Source: Flectonema sp. DT1601 (lineage: Eukaryota > Euglenozoa > Diplonemea > Diplonemida > Diplonemidae). Taken from it: DNA of 64,000 nucleotides. The notes beneath the pieces are model-generated. The model was not told the DNA's origin and did not search any database. It worked only from the letters and a program-made list of their open reading frames with translations. Location of the stretch: NCBI GenBank assembly GCA_964019425.1, contig OZ025833.1, positions 372,001 to 436,000 of the forward strand, in the 5' to 3' direction. Shown here in pieces: positions 42,354 through 54,020 of this stretch (positions within the stretch are counted from its first letter, which is position 1; each line of letters begins with the position of its first letter). A program made the position numbers and the translations under genes.

Positions 42354-43686
42354 GGTGTGAGGAGGACGCCAAGATGCGAGCACCCGCGTTTTTTTTTTTC
42401 TTTTCTTTTCTTCTGTTTTTTTTTTTTTTTTTTTTTCCTTCCCACACTATTTGATAAAACACGCTTCTTTTTTTTTTTTTTTTTTTTTTCTTCGTATAAA
42501 CAAAACAACTTATAAACAATTACTTTAAAAAAAAGAGAGAAAGGCGGCTCATTTCCTATTTACTATATTATTTACTTATTGTCAGGTATCGTTGTTTTAA
42601 TACCTAGCAGTTTTTCATGTTCTCAACTGTAACAACTTCTCCTTGTAAGAAAAGCCAAAACATAATTTTAAAAAAATGAGATACCAATTTTTTAACACCA
42701 GAATGTAGGGATCATAGATGGGAGGGGGGTAAAATAAATTGAGAACTTTCAAAAAAAAAAAAAAAAAAGAAGAAAGGCAGAAAGGCAGAAAAAAAATGAA
42801 CAAAGAGAGAGAAAAACACCATTCACCTATATATGCGGTACCTGTGAAAAAACAGGATTCTTTCATTCTCTTTTGTGTTCTTTTTTTTTTATCCCGCACA
42901 GTAGTGAGTGAGGATTTCAAAGAGAGAAAATATTAAGCAAATGTAGCTGCGAGAATGATTTTTTTTTTTTTTTTTTTTAATGCTGTTTTCTTTTTTTTTT
43001 TTTTTTTTCTTTTTTTTTTTAAAACCATAAATGTGGGTTAATCAATTTTAACTATCTTTTTAATCAGTTTTTATGACAACTTTTAAAAAAAAAAAAGCTT
43101 TTGTACAGAATAATGTAAATCAGAAAAACGAGTTACCATTAATCCCCAAAAAAAGCTGTCATTTTAAACTAAAAAAGCGCCCGACCTAGTAACGAGCCAG
43201 CACAAACAAAGAATATAGGGATGTTTTTTTGTAAGAAAAGCAAAAATAATTATCGACTAGTGTGCGACCAAAATCCCGAAAGAATTTCAATGCCTAAGTC
43301 GACACATGACTGTCTTTCTTAAGAAAAACGCAGGAAACGAGGAAGAAAAAAAACGGGGGGAAAAAAAAAGGGGGGGCAATGCACATATCAAAAGATCCCT
43401 TCAGGGAAGAAGAAAAAAAATTCTTTTTTTGAAATTATCATTAACAAAGTTAGAAGATTCTTTTTGGTAATCTTTTTTTTTTTTTTTTTTTTTTTTTTTT
43501 GTTGCCAACCTTAATTGTTAAGCAGCTTTTTTTTTCTGCCATCGGAAATGTATCGGTCTGCGTGCGATTATCGCAGACGGACCCAACTAGTGCGGAGGAG
43601 AGAAAGGTTTGACACCCTAATCCACTCACGGTTTGCTCATCGTTAGGTCGACTGTCTTACACGAGGCCCAGTTATTAGAATAATGA
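40671..43686. other. Three-kilobase spacer with the densest homopolymers of the window
   Basis: T runs at 41580-41602, 42177-42194, 42272-42291, 42418-42436, 42468-42489, 42959-43020 (several) and 43471-43500. A runs at 41626-41643, 42322-42349 and 42751-42768. No coding frame or RNA gene is recognisable. Confidence 0.55.
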
Positions 43687-45300
43687 TCATGCGGAACTTG
43701 CAGTACCCAGACCTCCTTGTTTAAGTCTATCTTGTGACATAGCCATAAGATGAGGGCATCGAACTGGATCGCCAACGTCTCTTCCAATGCTGGTGGCTTT
43801 ACTGACAGATCCAGCATTTTGGTGAATTCGGCCTTCAGCCGATGATGCACGTGGTAGTCCAATTTCATCAAAACATGTTACCAAAGCACCTCTTAACTTT
43901 CCAATCATCTCATCCGAGTGAACAGGTGACGGAGTTACTCTCAAACGCTCTCTTCCTCTTGGTACGGTTGGGTAGTTAATTGGCTGAACATAGATTGAGT
44001 GTTCACTAAGTAACTTATCAGAAACAGACTTTGCAAATAAAGAATCACACACTAACACAGGTACAATATGAGAATCTCCCTTCAAAACTGGTAGACCTGC
44101 TTCCTTAAATGTGTCTTTAATTGTTGAAACATTTCTCCAGAAGTTGGAACGTCTTTTGTCACCTTCAGCACCCATTAGAAGTTCAATTGATTTCTTGGCT
44201 GCGGCAGCAACTGCCGGAGGGATTGATGTAGTGAAGATAAAACCAGAAGCTAACGATCTTATCGCATCAACGATAGTAGAAGATGATGAAATGTAACCTC
44301 CATGACATCCGATACCCTTTCCTAGTGTACCTTGAATAATGTCAACATCTTGAGCAACACCATCACGTGCACATACACCTGATCCACCTGGACCGTACAT
44401 AGCAACTGCGTGGACTTCATCGCAGTATGTCAGGGCTCCGTATTTCTTTGCCAATTTCACGATTTCAGGGATCGGAGCAATAGTTCCACTCATCGAGTAA
44501 ACAGATTCAAATGCGATAACGATCGAAGCATTAGGCATATTAAGTCTAATCTCTCTTAGGATTCTCTCTAAGTCATGTAGATCGTTGTGTTTCCAAATTC
44601 TCTTTGCACATTTTGCTTCACGAATTCCTTTAATCATTGAAGCATGGTTCTCTTCATCTGAGATATAAACACAGTGTGGGAGTACTGCTGGTAGAGTTGC
44701 GAGGGTTGCTTCGTTTGCGACGTATCCTGACGTGAATACTAAACTTGCTTCTTTGTCGTGAAATTTACATAATTGATTTTCCAACTCACAGTGAGCTCTT
44801 GTGTTTCCTGATATGTTACGAGTTCCACCTGCTCCTGTACCAAACTCATCAACAGCATCCTTCATAGCAGTCATAACTTCAGGATGTTGTCCCATCGCTA
44901 AGTAGTCGTTACTACACCAGACAGTAACTTCTTTTTGTTCACCCTCAGGAGGATGGTATACAGCTGTTGGGAATTGTGTTGCTACTCTTTGAATTTGAGT
45001 AAAGACACGGTACCTTCCCTCAACTTTAATTCTATTCAAAGCATCTTGAAAATGGTTTTCATAAACTTCGCTAGTAGATGAATGATGATGACTATGAGCT
45101 GGTTGAGAAGATTCCATTTGCAGTTGTTGTGCAACAGCAAGTTTATTTTTTAACATGGCTATTTCATGTTCTTGAGTGGCGATGGTGTGATCTTTCTCAA
45201 GCAATAGAGTTTGAGTTACCTGAGGTGCTGGTGTACCTCCTTGATTGAAATTTTGTGATCTCATCACCTTTCCGAGGGCAGCGCGTGTTGTATGATTCAT
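43687..45300 (-). CDS. ALAS: 5-aminolevulinate synthase
   Basis: 537 aa. Condenses glycine and succinyl-CoA to 5-aminolevulinate, the first step of heme synthesis (Shemin pathway), normally in mitochondria. Diagnostic blocks: [75 protein letters not shown] and [13 protein letters not shown] (PLP lysine), with [10 protein letters not shown] near the end. The first ~90 residues hold a possible targeting sequence ([17 protein letters not shown]), a short coiled coil and a His/Ser stretch. The C-terminal tail contains [11 protein letters not shown], a Cys-Pro pair like the heme regulatory motifs that usually sit at the N-terminus. Intronless. Confidence 0.95.
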   Translation of the reverse strand: MNHTTRAALGKVMRSQNFNQGGTPAPQVTQTLLLEKDHTIATQEHEIAMLKNKLAVAQQLQMESSQPAHSHHHSSTSEVYENHFQDALNRIKVEGRYRVFTQIQRVATQFPTAVYHPPEGEQKEVTVWCSNDYLAMGQHPEVMTAMKDAVDEFGTGAGGTRNISGNTRAHCELENQLCKFHDKEASLVFTSGYVANEATLATLPAVLPHCVYISDEENHASMIKGIREAKCAKRIWKHNDLHDLERILREIRLNMPNASIVIAFESVYSMSGTIAPIPEIVKLAKKYGALTYCDEVHAVAMYGPGGSGVCARDGVAQDVDIIQGTLGKGIGCHGGYISSSSTIVDAIRSLASGFIFTTSIPPAVAAAAKKSIELLMGAEGDKRRSNFWRNVSTIKDTFKEAGLPVLKGDSHIVPVLVCDSLFAKSVSDKLLSEHSIYVQPINYPTVPRGRERLRVTPSPVHSDEMIGKLRGALVTCFDEIGLPRASSAEGRIHQNAGSVSKATSIGRDVGDPVRCPHLMAMSQDRLKQGGLGTASSA

Positions 45301-45846
45301 AGTATCTACGCGTGTGACTGAAAAATGAAGAATAAAAAAAATTAAATAACAATTTTAACTACTCCACTAAAGAATACTAAAATAGGTACAAAAATTCATA
45401 TTTCTTGTGTAGCTGGTTCGCTTTCATTTATTTCCCATTTGTTTTTTATTTTGTTTTGTTTTTTTTTAGAGAATCTAGTTTTTTTTTTTTTAAAACTTAA
45501 CAACGGCTTAATAAGATGAGGAAGGGAATAAAACAAAAAAAATGGAGGGATTCTATGTAAAAAAAAAAAAAAAAAAAAAAAAAAGTGTACAGAAAAATAC
45601 GCACATAATTACAATGTGGGTTTTTTAGTACTTCCCAACCTAGACTAAGTACCAAATGTCTTAGGTTTTTTATCCAAACCGAACTGATGAGGAGGAAGCT
45701 CCTGTTTGTTTGATTGTTTTTTTATTTATTGATAATGAGTAGTGTTGTTTATTTAAAGAGAAACACACCTCTCGGCCTCCGTGGGGGTGATCTTTGATTG
45801 AGACTGTCCTGAAGGGGAGGTACAGAGACTAGAGGTTCCTGTTATA
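45301..45846. other. Intergenic spacer
   Basis: T run near 45479-45491 and A run at 45560-45584. No gene seen. Confidence 0.5.
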
Positions 45847-48800
45847 TTATTTTGTTTTATGTTCACTCAAAGAAATGGTACACAGAACACAAAAACAACT
45901 CCTCTTTGAATCTTTTAGCTAGAAAAAGAATAAATAGAAATCTAAACACACCTCTGGTTTTACAGGTCTCGGGCTGCGAGTCGGCCTCCTGGCGCGGGTT
46001 GACCGTTTTGGTGATGAACCAATTCCCCTAGACTTCGATATTTGTTCATCTCGTAAGAGGGGAATAGTTTTATTTGGCGGATCAGCACTGTGTGAAGCAG
46101 CCCTGATTGGAGCAGGTGAAGGTCCTCTGTCGTATTGAACAAACCCACGAGGTGGAGATACCCTTCCGATGAAGTTTTGATGTGTTGAAACACTCCATGC
46201 TGGTCCTCCTCCTCTCTTTGGAGGACTTGCGAAGTCACAAGTAGCTTCTCCAATTCTTGTCCTCTGAGCTGGTTGTGGACAAGGTGATCGGCCTCGTTTT
46301 ATTGGTTCATTAAGACGAGGCTCAGTACGATGATCTCTTCCATCTGAGATGTTAGCAGACTCACTTCTTCGTAATTGTGGAGCACCAGATTGTACAACAG
46401 CTGTCGTGGGAGCTGGAGGTGGTTTTGCACTTCGAGAATAATCTTCAAACTTATTACTCGAATATGATGACTTACCGTAATTTATATTAGTGTTGTTCGT
46501 TGTTAGGCTTTCGTTGAAGTTATGACGACTACTACCTGCTGCTGCACTGCTATCCACATTCAGAACACCAGCACCACTACCACCAACGCCAACACCAACA
46601 CCACTACTAACACCACCTCCAACACCAACACCACTACCAACACCACTACCACCACTACTAATACCACCGCCAACACCAACACCACTACTAACACCACCTC
46701 CAACACCAACACCACTACTAACACCACCTCCAACACCAACACCACTACCACCACTACTAATACCACCGCCAACACCAACACCACTACTAACACCACCTCC
46801 AACACCAACACCACTACTACCAGTAGTAGCAGCAGCAGTAGTGGAAGTAGAAGTAGTAGTAGCACCTGTTGGACTTGCCTTCAACCCCAAAGGAACATTA
46901 CTCTGAGATGTTGTTCTGGTTGTAGTTGTTGTTGTTACTGCAGTCACAGTAGATGTTATATTCTTTGGTGATGGTTGTACTTCTGGTGATATGTATGAAT
47001 GACTTGCTGTGTTCCTATCAAAGAGTGATTGCAGGTACGGTTCCGCAACAGGAAAGCGAGTCTTGACACAGACGGAATCTTTATTACGAGGAGCACGTGG
47101 AGATATTAATCTTTTAACTGAAGGGGACACAGAACGCTTTTCGACTTGAACTGCAAGAGGAGCAGCAGTTGGTATCGCAAGAATGGGCGCAGCGATTGTC
47201 GCCACCAGAGGAGCAGGTGGAGCAGCAGCTGGCACAAAAGGAGGAGGAGGAGAAGTTGTCAACATCCTTACCGGGGGAGGAGAGGTTGCTACAACCCTTT
47301 TAGGGGGAGCAGCAGCTGGTATTGCAAGAGGAGCAGCAGCAGTTGGTAACAAAGTTGGATATAAAGGAGCTCGAGGTGATAAAGATCTACTTCTAAGTGA
47401 ACCCCCAGAACCAGAACCAGAACCAGATCTACTTGGTATCCGATGACCACCTGCAACACTTCCCCAATCTTGAATATTCCTTTGCAACACTTGTGTGATT
47501 GGTGACGGCAATGGTGGGGCTCCTTTCAATTTTTTATCTTCCCTCCGAGTGTGAGATGCCTCACTCTTATAAATCACATGATGACTCGAACTACTTTCAC
47601 GGAAATGAGACATCTTTGGATGAGCAGGAGGTCTCTCCGCATGTTGGGGTAGTGTCATGTTACTTTCATTCATGAGGTCCAATTGATCTAAACTTGAATT
47701 CGTTGACTGACGTACAACAGTAGCAGGAGGAACAATGAAACTCGCAATACTTCCAGCTCCACTTGTTTTAGAACGACGATCTGATTCAAGAGAGCGAAGA
47801 CGTTCCTCAAAACTTCTAATTTGTGAAGAGTGCTCAGAGCGTTCTATCTCAAGACGTAATTCTAATTTCTGAACCTGAAGAACTAAAGCTTCCCTTTCAT
47901 CATCCTGTCTCGGCTGAACTGGGACAGGAATATCCTTCGGTATCACTGGTGATGGTGAAGGGTCCATTTGCGTACTGTTTACTTTGTAGCTACTACTTCC
48001 TGCTTGAATAGAAGCACCTTGTTTAATGACCACATCACCAACCATAAATAAAGGACCCGTATCATTGTTATAAAGTCTATCAGATTCCTTACCTACGAAT
48101 ATTGATGGCCAATGGTGTAGCGTTTCTAAGTTGCGACGTTCTTTCAATGAAGCGTTCCACTGTGTAGCTTGTTGATTTGCATCACTGGGTGTCGCTGCGG
48201 TGATGGCGTCGAGGAGAAGACATTCAAAAGATGAGTTCTTTGTAACTAATCTACAGATGCAAGCAACACTATTCAACTGTAAGCCGTGAACATCAAGTAG
48301 GGTAAGATACCGTGATTGAGACGCTGAGTCAATCACCTGCTGTGCTATCGGTGCTGACGGACTATTATACCCAACAAATACCTCTCTCAATCTTGAATCT
48401 GGAAGGGTGCTCGCAAGAGCTTTGAAAGATCTATCAGAAAGTAGATTATTTCTCATATTCAAACGTTGAAGGGGACAATCACGACCGACTGCTGAGCATA
48501 GCTCTGACCCTTCAACATCAGGTATCCTGTTATTAGAGATGTCAAGTGTTAATAACGTCGTGTTCTTATGAAGAAGACTCGCTAATGCTAAGACACCCTT
48601 AGAACCAAGATCATTATCTCCCAGGTGTAGATGTTTTAGTATTCTATTACTGGCTAATGAAGATGATAATACTTGTGCGGCGGATCCGTCAATAACATTA
48701 CCATGAAGAACAAGTTCTTGAAGTACGTTACTAGTTTTTAATACTTGAGACAGTGCCTTGCACCCTACTCCTCCAATTCTATTATGCGATAGGTCAAGAC

Positions 48801-49173
48801 TTGTCAACGTTGAATTCACTTGCAAGACGTGCGATAAAGTTATTACTCCTCCGTCTCTGAATTTGTTATCACCGAGACGGAGGGTGTGAATGGAGCTGTT
48901 CTTTTTCATCATCCCAGCCATAGATAAGATCCCGCCTTGTTCAATTTCATTACCCTCCACGTTGAGTATATCAAACACGTGATATTCTTTCAACAGACTG
49001 GCGATACAATTAGCGTCGATGTCTCTCAATGGCGTTACCCTATCACTTAAACTACAAGATCTACTTGGTGCAGTGATAGCAGCAATAACTTCGAGACACG
49101 GTTCAGCTCCAGATTCTCGACACAGCTTGACATAGTACTCAAGAGCATCACTGTTTGGTGTGTCGATATCCAT
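45847..49173 (-). CDS. Leucine-rich-repeat (RNI-type) protein with coiled coil and low-complexity tail
   Basis: About 1090 aa. Residues about 50-320 carry RNI-type LRRs of ~28 residues (NSTLTSLDLSHNRIGGVG, NRILKHLHLGDNDLGSKG, NTTLLTLDISNNRIPDVE). Next come a coiled coil (EREALVLQVQKLELRLEIER region, about 430-475), Ser/Pro/Ala-rich stretches, a Gly-Val-Ser repeat and a basic tail. RNI-type LRRs bind partner proteins; many in protists are cytoskeletal or ciliary. The main frame ends after PVKPEV near 45919, but a GTGTGT donor at 45951 follows PVKPE. A CTAG acceptor at 45919 would add a 23-residue exon ending at 45847. This 33-base intron is very short and uncertain. Confidence 0.8.
46570..46830 (-). 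repeat. Coding Gly/Val/Ser minisatellite
   Basis: Degenerate repeats of GGTGTTGGTGTTGGAGGTGG units encode (VGVGGGVSSG)n within the LRR protein tail. Confidence 0.85.
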
Positions 49174-50741
49174 CTTTGAATACCCTTTCCTGTTTAATAA
49201 TAATTCGTAAAAATACCTTAAACACTAACTTGATAAAAAAGGTGAAAGTAAGCAATGTCACGCCAAGCTACTTTTGTTGTTATATAAAAAGAAAAAGAAC
49301 GAAAAGCTTTCTACAATCCACCAGAAGACTGTTATGTCTCCTCAACCACAAATACTTAGAGTGTCCTGATGCACTTTTTAATGGAATATAGTGGTTTCAC
49401 AGGAGCTGTCTACAGGCAGATTGACAGCAGCATTTCAGTTAGTATCATTAATTTTAGAACAGAAAATTTCAGTTAGTTAGGTGAGCTATAAGATCCCCAC
49501 GGTCGTAAATAATAAAAGTAAGTTAGTTAGTACTAATAGGTAGTTAGTATTAATAATTATCAGTCAATCAAAAAAAAGGCAAAATTTCGTAGGACAACAA
49601 ACAAGTTGGTTTCGGGCTAAGATTAAAAACAATCTTTCTTCGGACCATTCCCCTTACCCAGCCCTCTTCAGCGAAGAAAGCAAGGGGGACACTGCAACGT
49701 CAGGCCTGTCCTACTCATCGCGTTTGCCCTTCTCAGCCAAGGGAACCTTTAATTAATAGGTAGTTAGAATATGAGTTAGCAAAATACAAACTGATGACTA
49801 CGAGGGGTCTGGGTAGCCCGCATCAGTAAGGATCCAATCGCGAAGATTGTAGTTTCATAGTATTGGCTGGAAGTGATCGACTCCCAGCTCCCACCTTGCC
49901 CAGAGGCTAACAGGTTGTAAACTAAAGAAAATAAAAGAGAAATGATCTGGGAGTGGGGGGAAGGTGAAAAAAATAAAAAATCTTCTTTCTTTCATATACA
50001 TCTTTCTTTATAATACGGCCACATGTGCCATATGCCCACACTCCACGAAAGAAAATAGAAAACCCCAGAACAGTACCGAGGATCGTTCACCCCCAGTTGT
50101 CCAAAGCATTATAATTGTACTGTGGGCTTACCGAAAAGCTTTAGGAATGTACCACAAAAGATTTGGGCAGCACATAGCCATATCACTCAGCAAGAAATGA
50201 AAACCAAAAGGATCAGGTAAGATGATAGTCAGTTTAAGGTCATAACTGCGCCGACCTAAGTAAAAAAGAGGGGCCCCATCACTGGTAAAAATTAGTACCT
50301 CGTTTGGCGACAAAAAAGGTAAACTATCACTCAAACACACTGGGGTAGTGGGCCCCCCCCATACTGCAATAATCATAAAAAGAAACAACGAAAAAAAGAC
50401 GGCAAGAGAAAACGGCAAGATTCACCGAAACAAAAATAAAGTACAGCAAACACACTTTGACAGTTTAGCTTGCTGCGTGTAGTTTTTTCTGTTGCGTAAT
50501 AGTAAGCAAAGCCCACCTTCATTTACAGGAGGGTACAATGACGACATGTTGAGGACATCACAGAATGTGTGACACAAGATAGCTCAGTGACAGAGATTGC
50601 TCATGCGAGTTCGGAAACTCTTCTTGCGATCTTCTACCAAATGTTAACTCGTGGACATCTGCAACACCGTCATCAACATATAAATTAATTAATAGAAATA
50701 AGTCAAAAGAATATCAAATAAAAAAAAAGGTAAGCACACCG
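49174..50741. other. Intergenic spacer with repeat copy
   Basis: Contains the dispersed repeat at 49530-49755 and TAGTTAG-rich flanks. An ATTAATTTTAG motif at 49446 also occurs near 14756 and (diverged) near 16668. No gene recognised; the part next to 50741 is the GPx 3' UTR. Confidence 0.5.
49530..49755. repeat. Dispersed repeat, copy 2
   Basis: Related to 14410-14612 with the same order of blocks (GACCATTCCC, CTCTTCAGCGAAGA, GTCCT, CATCGCGTTTGCC, AAGGGAACC). Divergence is moderate with small indels. Confidence 0.7.
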
Positions 50742-50794
50742 AGGTAACCATCAAAGGCTAGGCCTTGACTACCAGGCTTCCTTCATAGTTGACT
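50742..50794 (-). promoter_or_regulatory. Candidate SECIS-like element in the GPx 3' UTR
   Basis: About 29 bases after the stop. On the coding strand AGTCAACT-ATGA is followed 29 bases later by TGAT-GGTTACCT. The outer arms pair (AACT with GGTT, AG with CT) around the ATGA/TGAT quartet that defines the SECIS core. The inner arm (AGG-AA-GCCT with AGGC-CTA-GCCT) is shorter than usual, and no clear AA apical motif sits at the normal distance, so the call is tentative. Confidence 0.35.
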
Positions 50795-50822
50795 GCCTGC
50801 GGGACAGACAGTCGTCTGTCTG

Positions 50823-51380
50823 TCATTCGTGTGGTTTTTGTTTAAGTGCTTCGTCGATCTTTTTGATCAAATGGGAAGTTGGTTTCTTCGTTTCCTTATC
50901 AATTCCTTCCTTTGGAGCATAACGATGGATAACGTTACCAGACTTGTCGACTAAGAATTTTTCAAAGTTCCACGAAATCGGTTCGTCAGCCTGCATGTAC
51001 TTCCACAATGGATGTGAGTTTGCTTTGCAACAACAACATTTAAAAAAAGAACAAGGCAGACAAGTAAAATTAGCATTCACGTTTACCTTCTCTGTGATAA
51101 CTCCTTTAAATCCCTTTTCTCTGGCAAATTTTTTTATTTTCTCAGCTGATCCGCTTTCCTGACCAGCAAACTGATTACAAGGAAACGCCACAATGCAGAA
51201 TTGGTCAGCACCGTACCTCTCTTCCAGGTCTTTAAAACCGGCATAAGAGGCACTTGTTAAACCTCACGCAGATGCGACGTTAGTGAGGAGTAACACTTTT
51301 CCACGAAGAGAAGCCATATCGATGGCATGACCATCGATATCTTTTCCCCACTCAAAGTCGAAGACGCTTCGCTGCAGCAT
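50823..51380 (-). CDS. Glutathione peroxidase, probable selenoprotein (in-frame TGA)
   Basis: From ATG 51380 (MLQRSVFDFEWGKDIDG) the frame reads TNVASA, then TGA at 51266-51264 (codon 39), then GLTSASYAGF and on to the stop at 50823. The TGA sits exactly where GPx enzymes have Sec or Cys (NVAS-x-U/C-G). The other catalytic residues are present: Gln70 (FPCNQF), Trp137 and Asn138 (ISWNF). TGA is an ordinary stop in neighbouring genes, so selenocysteine is the best reading. The enzyme would reduce hydroperoxides. Residues 105-119 (about FTCLPCSFFKCCCCK) interrupt the conserved KVNVN...HPLWKYM block and may be a tiny in-frame intron or a real Cys-rich insert. A poly(T) tract and TTAG directly before the ATG look like a splice acceptor. 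Confidence 0.85.
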
Positions 51381-52668
51381 ACTAATGTGAAGAGATGTGT
51401 TACTTTTAAAAAAAAAAAAAAATGACATAAATAAATAAACTATCAAAAGTATCTTAACGCTGTTGAAACAATCATATTTTTAGTACACCTTTTTTAGAAA
51501 GAAGATTTATTTCAAAAAAAAAATCTCACTTTTTTTGCGATGTAATTTTATACTTAATCGATTTCTGGCAATCATTACCGTTACTGTACAACTGATTAAA
51601 GCATTCAGAAAAAATTAGAGTTTGCTTAACCAGGAAAATAACGACACAAATAAAAAAAATAAAAAAAGATCCAAAGACCACCTAAATACAGAAAAATCAA
51701 TTCAACAGAAGAATCGATAATCAAAGGACCTCTCTCTCTCTCTCTCTCTCTCTTTTTAATGTACAGATTTGTTGGGTTGATTTATATAAGGTCATAGCCG
51801 TGAGCATGTAAGCTATTAAAAGTTACGTTTTTTATTTTTATCGCAGAGCGATTTATTTTATCTTTTTTTTTGTCAAATGAAAGAGACAAGACAGAGGAAC
51901 ATAAGAAATACTCCTCACACACACAACTAGGAAATACTTTTTTTTTTTTTTTTTTGATGAAGATCATTTTGCCGAACATTTGGGAGAGAAAAAAAAAAAA
52001 AAGAAAAAAGGACAAGAAAAAAAAAATCTCACAGACCTTCAACACCGAACAGTCATGAGACTCTCACTAACTACGTAGTTACTAAATAACTACATTGTGG
52101 TGAGAATACTTTTTTCTTGTTTTTTTTTTTTTTTTTTTTTTTTTTTTCAAAAAAAATGGGGGGAAAAAAAAACACAGTTAAGAGTTGTTTGCGGCTTATA
52201 TCACCAAGCTTCCCTTCTGAGTATACCGCTTGGTATAAAAGAATTTATTTTAAAAAAAAAATCAAACAAAATCAGAGAGAGAGAGAAAAAAAAAACCAAC
52301 AATACAATATTAATGATTACTAATAAATAAAATAAAAATAAAAATAAAAACATCATAACTAAGAGAGTCTTATTGATTACAAAAAAAAGTATTATCAAAT
52401 ATAACCGCAATGAAAAAACTGTTTTTATCTTTTTTTTTTCCAAAAAAAAAAAAAAAAAAGTAAATAATATCAATCAATCTGTCCAAATTTTTCTATTTTT
52501 ATATTAATCATTAAAAAAAAGAGATGCCAACATCGGAGGTTCTTTCACTAATGACTAACACATTTTGATTATAAAACATGACTTCGCAGCGTACCAACTG
52601 AAAAGCTGATCCGAATAAATTCACGAAAACACGTCACAAATAGACCAACAGATTAATATCAGATATAG
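51381..52668. other. Intergenic spacer
   Basis: T runs at 51399-51422 (as A on the plus strand) and 52120-52147, A runs and a (CT)12 microsatellite. No gene seen. Confidence 0.5.
51730..51753. repeat. (CT)n microsatellite
   Basis: Twelve uninterrupted CT units in a spacer. Confidence 0.9.
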
Positions 52669-53712
52669 TTACCCACAATCAGACAAATCATCCCTACTAA
52701 TGGAAGGTGACGGAGGTTGATCTGGTTCGACGTTATAATCAAATTGAGGAGCTTCGATATTCTGTTCATCATCAGAGTCGAACAGGTCTGAGAGGTTATT
52801 TCTCGATTTCGTCTTGTCAGGAACATCTGATTTCTTTGGATCACTCGAATTAATAGAACTAGGACTGGCTTCATCAAGAGATGATACTTTCCGAACACTA
52901 CCCCTACTCGACGAGGTACTTACTCTACGTTGGTACAAACTAGAAGGAGAGAGAGCACGAGATACAATCTTATCAAATGTTGTTACGATCGGAGCCATCT
53001 CCGAAGCAGTAGGTCCATCAACATTAGCACTACAAACTTTACACATATGATAGTGAGGACAACATGTTAAACAACTCAGTATTGGTGTTCTTTCTTTACA
53101 AACACTGCAGACTGTTCTACCGCCTACTAAAAAGACGTCCATCTCTCCTTCGATTTTTGCATCGACAAGAATGTGTCGACGTGGACACCTAGAGCTGACA
53201 CCAGCGGCATAGGCCTGTGGGTTAGGTATAACTTTACCATCCATTGTTGTTAAGTATCTCGTTACTTGAATTTCTTGTTCTCGTAATCCGATGGGTTTTT
53301 CTCTCCAAGGCCTCTCACTCACTGGACTCGCAGGTGGTTCTGGACTTGGTGTAATTATTCTAGGTAACGGTCTCAATCCCTCAGGTTTCTCCCTCCAAGG
53401 CCTTGCATTCCTACCTCGGTCACTTCTCGGTGATGGAATAGGAGAAGTCGCACTCTCAGTTGGTGTGCTTTCCTTTGCTTTAATATACTTTGTTAAATCG
53501 AACCTCTTGGGAGCTGTATCTCTAGTGGTGTAGATCTGGTCAAGAATCATACTAGCTTTTCCCTTCACTAAATCAAATGGATTTGAGATGCCTGTCTTTC
53601 CAACTTTGTGGAATTGTCGTTCTCCTTTCTTCATGAACATCAATTGCTGACGGAGCACACGAACTTTCATTTCAACATCAACTGTCGGTGGACTTGTCGC
53701 AACAGCTGTCAT
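52669..53712 (-). CDS. Zinc-finger (CxxC/CxxH) protein with RPWREKP repeats
   Basis: 347 aa from ATG 53712 (MTAVATSPP). The N-terminal third has MKVRVLRQQLMFMKKGERQFHKVGK and two RPWREKP-GLR repeats separated by Ser/Pro linkers. In the middle, CPRRHILVDAKI and CSVCKERTPILSC-LTCCPHYHMCKVC give a compact Cys/His cluster that could bind two zinc ions, reminiscent of ZZ/B-box type fingers but not assignable. The tail is Ser-rich and acidic (SDLFDSDDEQ). Intronless. Function unknown; probably a protein-interaction module. Confidence 0.7.
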   Translation of the reverse strand: MTAVATSPPTVDVEMKVRVLRQQLMFMKKGERQFHKVGKTGISNPFDLVKGKASMILDQIYTTRDTAPKRFDLTKYIKAKESTPTESATSPIPSPRSDRGRNARPWREKPEGLRPLPRIITPSPEPPASPVSERPWREKPIGLREQEIQVTRYLTTMDGKVIPNPQAYAAGVSSRCPRRHILVDAKIEGEMDVFLVGGRTVCSVCKERTPILSCLTCCPHYHMCKVCSANVDGPTASEMAPIVTTFDKIVSRALSPSSLYQRRVSTSSSRGSVRKVSSLDEASPSSINSSDPKKSDVPDKTKSRNNLSDLFDSDDEQNIEAPQFDYNVEPDQPPSPSISRDDLSDCG

Positions 53713-54020
53713 TATATACAAATAACGTTGTGTGATTACTCTTTAAAGGAAGATAAGTAAAGCTTAATGGTCTGCGAAAATATCATATTCACGTGTTCTG
53801 TTAGTCAATTCTTTGATGCTTAATATAAATAAGTATCAGGGTAAACAACTTAATCATAAGAGAGAGATAAGAATAAGGCACTGCCAGGTGTAAGTTGCTG
53901 GGTCTGGTTGCTATATAATTTAAGTTTTTTCGGAATTTTTTTTTTTTTTTTTTTTTTTTCTTTCAAAAGGTTTTAACATATCGATAATTACGGTTATGCA
54001 TTTTATTTTATTTTATTTAT

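Noticed and set aside
46522-46971. Plus-strand Thr/Asn-rich frame
   Set aside because: Complement of the Gly/Val/Ser minisatellite in the LRR gene.
50823-51380. TGA reassigned to Trp in this genome
   Set aside because: TGA ends clear genes here (WD40 at 960, small secreted protein at 40183), and the GPx site calls for Sec/Cys, not Trp.
51264-51446. Two separate genes, or a GPx pseudogene, from the TGA split
   Set aside because: Both sides keep one frame and all family residues, and the only break is at the Sec position. A random nonsense change there is less likely than Sec.
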